Assembly (NCBI GenBank): GCA_903834835.1
Contig: CAILKO010000025.1
Location: 97,547 to 161,546 of the forward strand
Length of the DNA: 64,000 bases
Direction of reading: 5' to 3'
DNA from: an uncultured Pseudomonadota bacterium
GTDB lineage: Bacteria > Pseudomonadota > Gammaproteobacteria > Burkholderiales > SG8-39
Positions 1 to 8,364 of this stretch are shown in pieces. The translations under genes were made by a program, and so were the position numbers. The notes beneath the pieces were generated by a model. The model made no database searches. It saw nothing but the letters and a program-made list of their open reading frames with translations, and had not been told where the DNA came from. Within the stretch, counting starts at the first letter, position 1. The number at the start of each line of letters is the position of its first letter.

Positions 1-552
1 CTTCACGCCCGCCATGTTGCTGAACAGCTCCGCAGTCAGATGCGCGCCGTTGCCGATGCCCTGGGAGGCATACATCAGCTTTCCAGGATTGGCGCGCGCG
101 TAGGCGATGAATTCCTGTACCGAATTGACGGCCAGTTTGGGATGCACGAGCAGCACGCTGTACCCGGTGCACATGACCGTCACCGGCGTCATGAGATCCG
201 GGTCGAAATTCATCTTCGCGTAGAGCGCCTTGTTGGATACCATCGGCGGGTTCGCGGTAAAGAGCATCGTGTAGCCGTCGGGCTGCGCGCGGAACACGGC
301 CTCGGTGCCCACGTTGCCGCCCGCACCGACACGGTTCTCGACGATCATCGACTGACCCCAGCGCGCCTGCACGCGCTCGGAAAGCAGCCGTGCGAGAAAG
401 TCCGACCCACCGCCCGGCGGATAGGGAACGATCACCCGGATCGCCTGATTCGGATAGTTGCTCGCATCGGACTGGGCAAGCGCAGGCGCCGCGACCGCGA
501 TGCCGATCATGCCCGCCACGCGCAGCATTTTTCTGAACACTTTGCCGCCCAT
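1..552 (-). CDS. Bug-family tripartite tricarboxylate transporter substrate-binding protein (3' end cut by window edge)
   Basis: Periplasmic solute receptor of the Bug (TctC) family, which binds small carboxylates. The visible 184 codons start at an ATG preceded by a GGAGG-type ribosome site and encode a Sec signal peptide ending in APALA before QSDAS. The typical first motif follows (IRVIVPYPPGGGSDFLARLL), then IVENRVGAGGNVGTEAV and a PDGYTMLF segment. The reading frame runs off base 1, so about 130 C-terminal residues are missing. No tctA or tctB membrane gene is seen here, which is usual for orphan Bug proteins of Burkholderiales. The ligand cannot be read from the sequence. A weak TATACT -10-like box lies about 40 bases upstream of the start. 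Confidence 0.9.
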   Translation of the reverse strand, partial: MGGKVFRKMLRVAGMIGIAVAAPALAQSDASNYPNQAIRVIVPYPPGGGSDFLARLLSERVQARWGQSMIVENRVGAGGNVGTEAVFRAQPDGYTMLFTANPPMVSNKALYAKMNFDPDLMTPVTVMCTGYSVLLVHPKLAVNSVQEFIAYARANPGKLMYASQGIGNGAHLTAELFSNMAGVK

Positions 553-639
553 GCCCTCGCCTCCTCGGGTGAATTCGCCTGATAGGACCCGCAGTATAGT
601 CAATCCGTTCCCATCGGGTCGCCGCCTTGGATTGTCGCG

Positions 640-657
640 TTCAATTCAATTCAATTG
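640..657. repeat. Short (TTCAA)x3 tandem repeat
   Basis: Three perfect copies of TTCAA followed by TTG, in the 126-base gap between the Bug gene start and the stop of the next gene. It is AT-rich and lies about 90 bases upstream of the Bug start. It may be part of that gene's upstream region. No function can be assigned. Confidence 0.5.
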
Positions 658-678
658 AGCGAGACGTGTCGCGGGCAA

Positions 679-1662
679 CTAGTGCAGCGCGGGCTTCTTC
701 ATCAGCAGGTTGCGGTCCGATGACTTCAGCATCACCTCCAGGCGCGAGCCCTTGCGATGCACGGTAAGCGGGATCTCCACGCCGGCCGGGCCGCAGGCCC
801 AGATCGCGCGGAACAATTCAACCAGCGTCTTCACCGGCCGTCCCGCCACCTCGAGCACCACGTCGCCGAGCCGCACGCCGGCGCGATCAGCCGGGCCGCT
901 CGCAGCGAGCCCGCCCACGACCGGGTGCCCCTCGACCTCCTGGGCGAAGAGGCCCACCCAGGGACGCGGCGGACCGTCCGAGCGCCCGAGCCGCACAAGG
1001 TCATCGAGTATCGGTTCGAGCAGGTCGATCGGGATCGCCATGTTGCCCTGCTCGGGTTTGCCCTCGGTGAGTTCCTGCAGCAGCAGCGAACCGATGCCCA
1101 CCAGCATGCCGTCGCGATCGACCACGGCGGTGCCGCCCCACTGCGGATGCGCGGGCGCGCTGAACAGCGCATCGTCGAGCACATATTCCCAGTAGCCGGC
1201 GAATTCGCGCCGTGCGACAAGCCTGGCCTTCAGTGCATGCGCGCGGCCTCCATGTCCGGCGACGATGAGCGGATCGCCGAGACCGAGCGTGCGCGCGCTG
1301 CCGCGCGGCAGCACCGGCGCGGCGAGCGGCGCGAGCGGCAGCACGAGGCCGAAGCCCGTAGCGCCGTCATGCGCAAGCGGATGCGCCGGCACCGCCTGGC
1401 CCCGGTTGTTGGTGAGCCAGACCGAGCTTGCCTCCGTGACGAGGTAGCCCACGGTGAGCACCAGCCCGTCCTCGCGGATCACCACACCGCTGCCGAGGCG
1501 CTCCGTCCCGAGGAACGAGGCCGTATACGCGTCCTCGGGAACCTCGCTGCGCACCTGGACGACAGCGTCGAGCACCTTGCCAAGGTCGAAGGCGAGGTCT
1601 TCGGCATGCGGCTGCAGCGATTCGGGGAACGACCAGTTCTTCTGGGTGGCAGATCGGGACAT
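679..1662 (-). CDS. HtrA/DegS-like PDZ protein lacking the serine-protease catalytic triad
   Basis: 327 residues with the fold plan of S1C (HtrA-type) proteases: a trypsin-like domain (about residues 30-220) followed by one PDZ domain (about 233-313, from RPWVGLFAQEV to the end). All three catalytic positions look replaced. Where HtrA has LTNxHVV there is LTVGYLV (Tyr73 at the His site). Where it has TDLAVL there is TGFGLVL (Phe104 at the Asp site). Where it has GNSGG there is HPQWGG (Trp175 at the Ser site). No signal peptide is evident, so it is probably cytoplasmic. The ATG at 1662 (MSRSATQ) was chosen because homology-like sequence begins just after it; an in-frame extension to 1884 looks non-coding. 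Probable role: a PDZ scaffold or peptide-binding protein rather than a protease. Confidence 0.8.
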   Translation of the reverse strand: MSRSATQKNWSFPESLQPHAEDLAFDLGKVLDAVVQVRSEVPEDAYTASFLGTERLGSGVVIREDGLVLTVGYLVTEASSVWLTNNRGQAVPAHPLAHDGATGFGLVLPLAPLAAPVLPRGSARTLGLGDPLIVAGHGGRAHALKARLVARREFAGYWEYVLDDALFSAPAHPQWGGTAVVDRDGMLVGIGSLLLQELTEGKPEQGNMAIPIDLLEPILDDLVRLGRSDGPPRPWVGLFAQEVEGHPVVGGLAASGPADRAGVRLGDVVLEVAGRPVKTLVELFRAIWACGPAGVEIPLTVHRKGSRLEVMLKSSDRNLLMKKPALH

Positions 1663-2204
1663 GGGAAGGTACCTCGGGAAAACGGCAGGCGAAGAGCCTG
1701 TATCGCGAGCGTAGATGACAGCCTTGCAAAGAGCAACCTTCAGGCAGATCGCGCACGTCGGCGACCGCTGACTCGAGACCCGAATGTTGCGTTGCACCAT
1801 GAAATATATGGAGAAATTCCGAAAAACCCTTTGCCTTGTGCGGTTCCATCGGCTGATAATCCGCCGGTCCCGACGCAGTGCCAAGAAGACTGATATCGAA
1901 ATTCAGGAGGGGGAGCGAAGGGCGATGAATCCGGGGTAACGCCAGGATGCATACATTAGGGTCGCCATGTGCGGCCCTAGTTTTTTGTAGCGCCCGAACC
2001 GCAAGCTGCGCCGGACCGCGCGAGCTTCGCCGGACCGTACAGGATTCGGGGGATTGCGTCAGGTTCGCAGCACACGGCCGGTCGCGGCGACACCGGTCGA
2101 TAGAATGCGCGCTCTTCCCCTGCCGCGCCCCACCGAAAGCACGCCCCTTGTCCCAGCCCTCGGGCCTCTTCGCATCGCTTTTGAAACTGCGCGCATTCGA
2201 GTCG
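1663..2204. other. Divergent intergenic region, nothing recognised
   Basis: About 540 bases between the divergent starts of the PDZ protein and the MFS transporter. Open frames cross it, but none has family-like composition or a recognisable motif. It must hold both promoters. A TAGAAT box at 2101-2106 is a candidate -10 for the plus-strand gene, but no good -35 lies 17 bases upstream. Confidence 0.4.
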
Positions 2205-3401
2205 ATGCGCCATCGCGGCTATCGCCTGACTTCCTACGGGCACGCGGCGAATTCGCTAGGCGGCTGGATGGACGAGGTCACGCGTGGCTGGCTCATCTAC
2301 CAGCTCACCGATTCGGTGCTGCAGCTGGGCCTCATCCGCGGCATTCAGGCGATCCCGCTCTTTTTTCTCGCGCCGGTGGCGGGCAGCGTTGCCGACCGCT
2401 ATTCGCGCAAGGGACAGCTCATCATTGCACAGGGCGTGAACGCGCTCATCTTCGCGATAACCGCACTCCTCGTGGTGACCGATCTCATCCGGCCCTGGCA
2501 TCTGTACGTGACCGCCTTTCTCGTTGCGAGCTCCCAGGTGTTCCAGCAGCCCTCGCGCGGCGCCCTGATCTCCGACATGGTGCCGCAGGCGCTGATCACC
2601 AACGCGATCGGGATCTACGCCATCATCTTCAATATCTCGCGCAGCCTGGGCCCCGCGATCGCCGGTGCCGTGATCGTGCTCGCCGGCACCGGCAGCGCAT
2701 TCTGGCTGCAGGCCCTGCTGCTCGGCGCGGCGACCGTGTGGACCATGGCGATACCGGAACCGAAGGCAGCAAAGCCCGCGCCCGGCGCACCCGCTCGAGT
2801 GTCCTTCGTGACCAGCATCGTCGAGGGCTGGCGTTTCAGCTGGAAGAACGAGACGGTGCGCGCGGGACTCACCTGCACGATGCTCGCATCGCTCCTCATC
2901 GCGCCCTTCACGGCGCTGCTCCCGGTCTTTGCGCGCGACCTGCTGCATGTGGGCGCGAGCGGCCAGGGCCTGCTGCTCACCGCGATGGGCGGCGGCGCGC
3001 TGGTGAGCGCTGCGCTCATCGCGAGCGCCGGCCACCGTCTGCCGCGCGGCATGGTGATGCTCGTCTCCACCATGGTCTACGGGCTCACCATCATCGCCTT
3101 CGCCGCATCGCAGTGGTTCGCGCTCTCGCTCGCGCTGATGGCGCTCGTGGGCCTGTGTCATGTGCACTCCAACGGTCTCATCATGACCATCATCCAGACC
3201 TACACGCCGAAGGAACTGCGCGGCCGGACGATGTCCATCTTCATGATGAACCAGGTGCTCGTCACACTCGGCGCGATGCTCTTCGGCGCGCTCGCAGACG
3301 GCCTCGGTCCGCGTCTCGCGGTGGGTGCGATGGGCGCCATCGGCTTCGCGGCGATCGCCGCAATGTATGTCGGGATGCCCTGGGCGAAAAAAATCAGGTA
3401 G
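2205..3401 (+). CDS. MFS transporter (EntS/MFS_3-like)
   Basis: Major facilitator superfamily inner-membrane transporter, 398 residues from the ATG at 2205, with about 12 hydrophobic segments. It has the N-terminal signature of the EntS-like branch (GGWMDEVTRGWLIYQLTDS, then a GSVADRYSRKG loop after helix 2, the A-motif position). The substrate is unknown; relatives export siderophores or drugs. Homologues usually carry about 15-20 residues before the RHRxYR motif, so the in-frame TTG at 2148 (giving LSQPSGLFASLL) is a real alternative start. The gene ends 8 bases inside the convergent CWC gene. A second transporter of the same type lies at 22465. Confidence 0.85.
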   Translation: MRHRGYRLTSYGHAANSLGGWMDEVTRGWLIYQLTDSVLQLGLIRGIQAIPLFFLAPVAGSVADRYSRKGQLIIAQGVNALIFAITALLVVTDLIRPWHLYVTAFLVASSQVFQQPSRGALISDMVPQALITNAIGIYAIIFNISRSLGPAIAGAVIVLAGTGSAFWLQALLLGAATVWTMAIPEPKAAKPAPGAPARVSFVTSIVEGWRFSWKNETVRAGLTCTMLASLLIAPFTALLPVFARDLLHVGASGQGLLLTAMGGGALVSAALIASAGHRLPRGMVMLVSTMVYGLTIIAFAASQWFALSLALMALVGLCHVHSNGLIMTIIQTYTPKELRGRTMSIFMMNQVLVTLGAMLFGALADGLGPRLAVGAMGAIGFAAIAAMYVGMPWAKKIR

Positions 3402-3627
3402 CCGGGTCGGGCCCCGGGACTCCCGCCGCGCAGCGCGGACACAGGCAGGCCTTGTTCACGCTCTGCGCCGGCACGCGCGCGAGCGCCTCCGGGTTGATCT
3501 TCGCCTGCGTGCACCAGCATGGAACGTCGAATTTTCCCGCCGCCGCAGGCGCGCACTGGTTTGCGCCGCCGCAGAGCGGGCAGACCGTGTTCGGCAGCGG
3601 CTTAGCGTGCTGTCCGGGCCGGCTCAC
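3394..3627 (-). CDS. Cysteine-rich CWC family protein
   Basis: A 77-residue protein whose centre matches the CWC family: [12 protein letters not shown], then CWC, then CLCPRCAAG near the end. The paired cysteines suggest metal or zinc binding; no biochemical role is established for the family. The start is taken as GTG at 3627, because it overlaps the TGA of gdx by the four-base GTGA arrangement, which implies translational coupling. It is the last gene of an apparent SDR-gdx-CWC operon and overlaps the convergent MFS gene by 8 bases. Confidence 0.75.
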   Translation of the reverse strand: MSRPGQHAKPLPNTVCPLCGGANQCAPAAAGKFDVPCWCTQAKINPEALARVPAQSVNKACLCPRCAAGVPGPDPAT

Positions 3628-3944
3628 GGCCCGCTCGTCAGCTTCAGCCCGACGATGCCCGCGACGATCAGCGCAAGGCTCGCGATGCGTGCGAACGAGG
3701 CGGATTCGCCGAAGAGCACGATCCCGAGCATCGCGGTGCCTACCGCGCCCACGCCCACCCAGACCGCATAGGCCGTGCCGACCGGCAGGGACTTCATCGC
3801 AATGCCGAGCAGCAGTACGCTCACGATCATTGCCCCCACGGTGCCGACAGTAGGCCACAGACGCGTATAGCCCTCGGTGTACTTGAGTCCGATCGCCCAT
3901 GCGACTTCGCACAGACCCGCAACAAGGAGCAGCAGCCAGGCCAT
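3624..3944 (-). CDS. gdx: SMR-family guanidinium exporter Gdx (SugE)
   Basis: Small multidrug resistance protein of the Gdx/SugE subtype, 106 residues with four membrane helices. Proton-coupled Gdx proteins export guanidinium. The central acidic residue is Glu13 in [13 protein letters not shown], and the Gdx-type signature [19 protein letters not shown] is present. The second ATG (3944) was chosen over the ATG at 3950 because GAGAGGG then sits 8 bases upstream and because it places the key glutamate at position 13 as in characterised Gdx. The gene lies 11 bases after the SDR stop. No guanidine riboswitch can precede it in that gap, so expression follows the upstream SDR. Confidence 0.9.
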   Translation of the reverse strand: MAWLLLLVAGLCEVAWAIGLKYTEGYTRLWPTVGTVGAMIVSVLLLGIAMKSLPVGTAYAVWVGVGAVGTAMLGIVLFGESASFARIASLALIVAGIVGLKLTSGP

Positions 3945-3955
3945 GGTCATCCCTC

Positions 3956-4774
3956 TCAGTATGCGGACCCGAAAGCGAACTCCTGCGCGCCGCGCTTGCC
4001 GCTCGCCGTGGCACCGCCGTCGACCACGAGATTCGTGCCGGTGATCGCGGAGGCTTCGTCGGAAGCGAGGAAGAGCGCCGCCTGGGCGACTTCCATCGGA
4101 TCGACCATCCTGCCGATCAGCAGACTCTGCGCGTAGTAGGCGTCGCGCTTCGGGTCATTGAACTCCGGATTGCGCAAGGGACCGGGCGAGAGCGTATTCA
4201 CGCGGATGCCATGCTGCGCGCACTCCATCGCAAGCAGTTCCGAGAACCGGATCACCGCCGCCTTCAGCGTATTGTGCGCAAGGAGCCCCGGGCCGTGGCC
4301 GTGCATGCCCCCTTCTGAACCCACGTTGATGATGTTCGCGCCCGGACGCCCCGCGAGCACCGGCACGGCCGCCTTGGCGGCCATCACGAACAGCGTGAGC
4401 TCGTTGTCGACCGAGAAATTCCAGTCCTCGCGCGTCACCGTGCCGATCGTGCAGCGCTTGAACATCGCCGCATTGTTGTAGAGCACGTCGAGTCCGCCAT
4501 AGGTTTCCACCGCGTAGGCGATGACGCGCTCGATGGCACCCGTCTCGGTCAGATCCAGCGGATGCAGCGAGCGGATCTCGCCGCCTGCCTCGCGCACGAG
4601 TTCGACGGTCCGTTCGCCGGAGACCGGATCGATGTCACAGCCGACGACGTTCGCGCCGTGGCGCGCAAAGAGCAATGCGGCTGCCCGCCCGGTGCCGCCG
4701 CTCCGTCCGCCGCCCGTGCCGGTGATCACCACGGTCTTGCCGCGCAGTCGCTTGTTCGTGTCGTTCAGGGTCAT
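3956..4774 (-). CDS. SDR-family protein with atypical active site
   Basis: 272 residues of short-chain dehydrogenase/reductase fold, first gene of a run with gdx and the CWC gene. The nucleotide loop is long and odd ([19 protein letters not shown]), Asn-rich NNAA is present, and the C-terminal [11 protein letters not shown] is typical. At the catalytic YxxxK position the sequence reads HNTLK (codon CAC), so the general-acid tyrosine is replaced by histidine, while the lysine and the serine (INVGSEGG) are kept. Either the enzyme uses a changed mechanism or it is not an oxidoreductase. A GAGGA ribosome site precedes the ATG at 4774. Substrate unknown. Confidence 0.85.
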   Translation of the reverse strand: MTLNDTNKRLRGKTVVITGTGGGRSGGTGRAAALLFARHGANVVGCDIDPVSGERTVELVREAGGEIRSLHPLDLTETGAIERVIAYAVETYGGLDVLYNNAAMFKRCTIGTVTREDWNFSVDNELTLFVMAAKAAVPVLAGRPGANIINVGSEGGMHGHGPGLLAHNTLKAAVIRFSELLAMECAQHGIRVNTLSPGPLRNPEFNDPKRDAYYAQSLLIGRMVDPMEVAQAALFLASDEASAITGTNLVVDGGATASGKRGAQEFAFGSAY

Positions 4775-4866
4775 GGTGCGGTCCTCGGCTGGTGTCGGCG
4801 CGCAGGCCGGACGGTGGCCGACATCCTAGCAGCCACGCACGGCAATCTTCCGGTGTAGATTGCGCC

Positions 4867-5238
4867 ATGGACAACACGCGCGATACGACGGCATTGCTGC
4901 TTGGTCTGGAAGCCGGGCGCTGCGAGGCGATCAGCACCGGCGATCGTGCGCGTCTCGAAGCGCTCCTTGCTGACGACATGCAGCAGATCCACGCGAGCGG
5001 CGTGGCGGAGGGCAAGGCGGCCTATATCGACACACTGCTGCGACGACGCCGGCGCTGCGAGCGGACGGGCGAGACCACGGTGCGACTGTACGGCGACACG
5101 GCCGTGATGACCGGCCCGCAGCGCAACGTCTATGCAGACGGCACGGTCGGCGACATGCTGACCACGCTCGTCTGGATACGGCGCGAGGGCTGCTGGCAGC
5201 TCGCGTCCTCGCACTCGACACACATGCCTGCGCGCTAG
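4867..5238 (+). CDS. NTF2/SnoaL-like fold protein (DUF4440-like)
   Basis: 123 residues resembling the NTF2-like superfamily. An N-terminal helical stretch with the AISTGDRARLEALLADDM pattern is followed by IHASG, then strands containing VRLYGDTAVMTG and VWIRREGCWQLASSHST. Members include ketosteroid isomerase-type enzymes, dehydratases and binding proteins, and the sequence does not decide which this is. The start is the ATG at 4867, where homology-like sequence begins. It is divergent from the atypical SDR (92 bases between starts). Confidence 0.75.
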   Translation: MDNTRDTTALLLGLEAGRCEAISTGDRARLEALLADDMQQIHASGVAEGKAAYIDTLLRRRRRCERTGETTVRLYGDTAVMTGPQRNVYADGTVGDMLTTLVWIRREGCWQLASSHSTHMPAR

Positions 5239-5259
5239 CGACGGCGCACCCGCCGTCGC
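5238..5259 (+). terminator. Terminator-like hairpin after the NTF2-like gene
   Basis: A nine-base perfect stem (GCGACGGCG / CGCCGTCGC) with a CACC loop starts on the last base of the stop codon. A run of six T follows only about 17 bases later, so this is not a textbook intrinsic terminator. Confidence 0.4.
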
Positions 5260-5307
5260 CGGATTCGCACAGACAGTTTTTTCAGTCCATCAACCGGGGA
5301 GGAGAAC

Positions 5308-6231
5308 ATGAAAGCATTGCTGGAGGGCAAGGTTGCAGTCGTCACGGGCGCAGGGCGCGGCATCGGACAGGCCGAGGCGCTCGCGCTCGCGGCGCATGGC
5401 GCGAAGGTCATCGTGAACGATCTGGGGTCGGCGACCGAAGGCGGCGGCGCGGCGCGCACGCCCGCCGAAGAGACGGTCGCACTGATCCGCAAGAATGGCG
5501 GCGAGGCGGTCGCGAATTTCGAATCGGTCGCGGACTACGAGAGCGCGCGACGCATCATTGGCCAGGCGCTGGACACCTGGGGTCGGCTCGACATCCTCGT
5601 CAATAACGCGGGTTCGTTCCGCGACAGCCTGTTCCACGAAACCACCGAGGCGGACTGGGACCACATCATCGGCGTGCACCTTAAGGGCACGTTCAACACC
5701 TGCCACCACGCGGTGCCGGTATTCATGAAGCAGAAGCACGGCCGCATCATCAATACCGCTTCCAGCCAGTGGCGCAATCCCGAGGGGCGCGCGGCGTATG
5801 CGGCGGCCAAGGGCGGGATCGTGAGCCTCACCTACGACCTCGCCTGGGAGCTGCGGATCCACGGCATCACGGCAAACGCGATCGCACCGCTTGCGGACAC
5901 GCGCGCCTACGCGGGCGCGGGCCCCTATCAGGCAAAGCTCTCGGAGGCCGGTCTCGCGCATGCGAAGCCGGGCGACGAAGCCGCGCGGCCAGGCCCGGAA
6001 TTCGTGCCGCCGATGGTGGTCTATCTCGCCTCCGACCTCGCGCCGGGCGTCACCGGCTGCGTGTTCCGCACCGGCGCCGGCAAGATCGGCATCTATTCCC
6101 ACCCGTCCGAGATCCGCTCCGTCTACCGCGACCGCCGCGACGGTCCCTGGCCGCTCGAACAGCTGCGTGAACTGCTGCCCGCCACCATCCTGCAGGGAAA
6201 CCCGCGCGCGCCGCATATCCCTGCGTCCTGA
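5308..6231 (+). CDS. SDR-family NAD(P)-dependent oxidoreductase
   Basis: Classical short-chain dehydrogenase, 307 residues. All motifs are present: TGAGRGIG cofactor loop, NNAG, catalytic Ser (TASSQWRNPEG) and YAAAK. The length and the spacer after the first strand (VNDLGSATEGGG) recall the 3-hydroxyacyl-CoA/17-beta-HSD type 4 group, in which the cofactor is NAD and the substrate a hydroxyacyl-CoA. That assignment is inferred from resemblance only. A strong GGGGAGGAG ribosome site lies just before the ATG. The C-terminal 70 residues, past the Rossmann core, are family-specific and unassigned. Confidence 0.9.
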   Translation: MKALLEGKVAVVTGAGRGIGQAEALALAAHGAKVIVNDLGSATEGGGAARTPAEETVALIRKNGGEAVANFESVADYESARRIIGQALDTWGRLDILVNNAGSFRDSLFHETTEADWDHIIGVHLKGTFNTCHHAVPVFMKQKHGRIINTASSQWRNPEGRAAYAAAKGGIVSLTYDLAWELRIHGITANAIAPLADTRAYAGAGPYQAKLSEAGLAHAKPGDEAARPGPEFVPPMVVYLASDLAPGVTGCVFRTGAGKIGIYSHPSEIRSVYRDRRDGPWPLEQLRELLPATILQGNPRAPHIPAS

Positions 6232-6255
6232 AGTCGAGCGTGCCGCAGGGTCCGC

Positions 6256-7224
6256 TCAGTCCGCCTTGATGCCCGCGCGCCGGATGACCTCCGGCCACAG
6301 GGCCATTTCGCCGCGCCAGAACCGGTCGCCCTCGGCAAGATTCATCGGATAGACCTCCAGGTGCTGGTCGGCGAACTTCTTGATGACTTCAGGCGTGGTG
6401 AGCGCGCGCGTGATTTCAGAATTCAGACGCGCGAGGATGTCGCGCGGCACCGCCGAGGGCGCCCACATGCCGAGCCAGGAGAGGTAGTTGAAGTCCGGCG
6501 AGATCTCGGAGAGAGAGGGCGTGTCCGGGAACTCGCGATCGCGTTCCTTCGAGGTCACCGCGATCGCGCGCAGCTTGCCTTCCTTGATCAGCGGCCCCGC
6601 GCTGTTCGGGCCGACGATCGCCAGCGCCAGCTGCCCGCCGAGCAGATCCTGGATCGCGGGCGTGGCGCCCTTGTAGAGGATCAGCATCAGATCGAGCCCG
6701 GTGCGCGCCTTCAGCAGTTCGATCGCAAGCTGGCCGGATGGCGACTGCCCGATCGAGGGCGATTTCTTCGCCTTCACTTCGTCGATCAGCTGCTTCAGGT
6801 TGCCCTTCCAGGCCGGCCCGGCGACCAGCACGAGCGGCGTCTTGACGATCGGCGAGATGATCGTGAAATCGCGGCTCGCGTCATAGGGCAGAGACTTGTA
6901 GAGCGCGTGCGCGTAGGTCGGCGCAGTGACATCCGTGCAGAGGATCGTGTAGCCGTCCGGCGTCGCCTGGGCGACCGCGGCCGCGCCGATCGTGCCGCTC
7001 GCGCCGGGACGATTCTCGATGATGAGCTGCTGACCGAACGTGGGCTGCACCGCGCTTGCCACGATGCGCGCCGGTATATCCGCCCCGCCCCCTGGCGGAT
7101 AGGCGACGATGATGCGTACCGGCTTGGCGGGATAGGACTGGGCGAGAGCATTGCGTGCCGGGAGCGCGAAGCCGAGCGCGAGCGCGCCGGCAAGCATCCC
7201 GATTAGAGCGGGTCTGCGCATCAT
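6256..7224 (-). CDS. Bug-family tripartite tricarboxylate transporter substrate-binding protein
   Basis: Complete 322-residue periplasmic receptor. The signal peptide ends at ARNALA before QSYPAKP, and the Bug signatures follow in order: VRIIVAYPPGGGADIPARIV, IENRPGASGTIGAAAV, TPDGYTILC, and GGQLALAIVGPNS in the second lobe. It binds a small carboxylate of unknown identity. It is convergent with the SDR gene (24 bases between stops) and there are no tctAB genes nearby. It is a distant paralogue of the receptor at the window start. Confidence 0.93.
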   Translation of the reverse strand: MMRRPALIGMLAGALALGFALPARNALAQSYPAKPVRIIVAYPPGGGADIPARIVASAVQPTFGQQLIIENRPGASGTIGAAAVAQATPDGYTILCTDVTAPTYAHALYKSLPYDASRDFTIISPIVKTPLVLVAGPAWKGNLKQLIDEVKAKKSPSIGQSPSGQLAIELLKARTGLDLMLILYKGATPAIQDLLGGQLALAIVGPNSAGPLIKEGKLRAIAVTSKERDREFPDTPSLSEISPDFNYLSWLGMWAPSAVPRDILARLNSEITRALTTPEVIKKFADQHLEVYPMNLAEGDRFWRGEMALWPEVIRRAGIKAD

Positions 7225-7382
7225 TGCCTCCTCTGTGCGAACACCCGCGGAATAGCGGCGCGTCCGGTTTCCTCCTGCTGCGAAGGAGTCTACGCCGATC
7301 GACCGGCGTGTCGATGTGCGGGCGCAGCATGCGCAGTTGCGGCTTTGCTACCGAGTGGGCGGGATCAGCACATCCCTGCCGA

Positions 7383-7751
7383 CTATTTGATCGAATGGAG
7401 TCCGAACATGTTGCCCTCGGTATCGATTGCGAGCGAAATGAAACCGTACTCGCCTATCGACATCTTCGATCGCTGCACCTTCCCGCCGGCCTTTTGTACT
7501 CTGGACTCCTCCACCGCGCAGTCCTCGCAACTGAAATACACCAGCGTACTGTTCCCGCCCGACGGGAATCCCGGCATATGCACCAGCGCACCGCCCGCAC
7601 CCACCGTGGTCGTATCCATGCCGAACGTCCACAGCTCGACATCGGGACTGTTCAATCGTTCCAGCTTCACATCAAGCACGGCCTCGTAGAACGCTTTCGC
7701 GCGCGGCATGTCCTGAACGTAGATTTCGAACCAGCAGACGGGGTTGGTCAT
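7383..7751 (-). CDS. VOC-family (glyoxalase-like) protein
   Basis: 122 residues forming the two beta-alpha-beta-beta-beta modules of the vicinal oxygen chelate superfamily. The first is VCWFEIYVQDMPRAKAFYEAVL with a VHMPGF loop, and the second starts at TLVYFSCED. The second module ends with GEYGFISLAIDTEGNMFGLHS, the usual end of short stand-alone VOC proteins. These are often metal-dependent lyases, dioxygenases or binding proteins, and the substrate cannot be told. AGGAG lies 8-12 bases before the ATG. Confidence 0.85.
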   Translation of the reverse strand: MTNPVCWFEIYVQDMPRAKAFYEAVLDVKLERLNSPDVELWTFGMDTTTVGAGGALVHMPGFPSGGNSTLVYFSCEDCAVEESRVQKAGGKVQRSKMSIGEYGFISLAIDTEGNMFGLHSIK

Positions 7752-7799
7752 GGAGGATGCTCCTGAAGAAAAGTGGTGGTTGAAATTCGCGATTGCTTA

Positions 7800-8102
7800 T
7801 CAACCTGAACCGCGCTTGGTGCGCGGCCGAGTCCCTGTCGCAGTCAGACTGCGCAAGTACTCGGGCATCTCCTGACGCAACACGAGGCGCAGTTGCTTTT
7901 CGGTAATCGGCTGATCGGTGCCCGTAAGGTACTTCTTCAATGCATCATTCATCAGCGTCTGATACCCGGTCCCGGCTTTTTCCGCACGCGCCCGGAACTC
8001 GTCAAGGATAGCGTCATCGATGAAAATCGAGATACGCGTCTTGCCCTTCTGCGGGATGACCGTACCGCGCCTGCCATTTGAAAAATCGTACTCAGCTTTC
8101 AT
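7800..8102 (-). CDS. brnA: BrnA-family antitoxin
   Basis: 100-residue antitoxin of the type II BrnT/BrnA module. The core KTRISIFIDDAILDEFRARA followed by TGYQTLMNDALKKYL is the ribbon-helix-helix DNA-binding segment of the BrnA family, with a charged tail (TRPRTKRGSG). BrnA neutralises BrnT and represses the operon. The ATG at 8102 lies 11 bases inside brnT, so the two are translationally coupled in the usual toxin-first order. Confidence 0.9.
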   Translation of the reverse strand: MKAEYDFSNGRRGTVIPQKGKTRISIFIDDAILDEFRARAEKAGTGYQTLMNDALKKYLTGTDQPITEKQLRLVLRQEMPEYLRSLTATGTRPRTKRGSG

Positions 8103-8358
8103 AGTATTTACGTTCCTTTCGCGTGGGACGCCGCGCCGAGATTGGACGGTACTCGCCGTCACGCTCTGTCCAGACGACAACAAGGAGCTCACCCGCACAT
8201 CCAAGGCCGATCGTTACGAAACGCTGTTCGCCGGTGGCCGCGTGATCCTCGATCGTCACGGCAAGCGGATCCTGAAGCACGCCTTCCGCGTCCGAAAATG
8301 AAACGCCGTGCTTCTTCAGATTTGATGCGGCCTTCGCTGGATCATGCTTGAAGGGCAT
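8092..8358 (-). CDS. brnT: BrnT-family ribonuclease toxin
   Basis: 88-residue toxin with a RelE-like ribonuclease fold. It opens with FKHDPAKAASNLKKHGVSF and continues with DAEGVLQDPL, a conserved RFVTIGLG strand, VVVWTERDGEYRPISAR and a C-terminal RKERKYYES helix, all family signatures. It is the first gene of the module. No Shine-Dalgarno sequence precedes its ATG, and a perfect 14-base palindrome lies 7 bases upstream, so the transcript may be nearly leaderless and repressor-controlled. Confidence 0.93.
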   Translation of the reverse strand: MPFKHDPAKAASNLKKHGVSFSDAEGVLQDPLAVTIEDHAATGEQRFVTIGLGCAGELLVVVWTERDGEYRPISARRPTRKERKYYES

Positions 8359-8364
8359 GACGTG

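Noticed and set aside
1740..2040. Small frames in the 1663-2204 gap as genes
   Set aside because: No ribosome site, no motif and Arg/Pro-rich composition as in other shadows.
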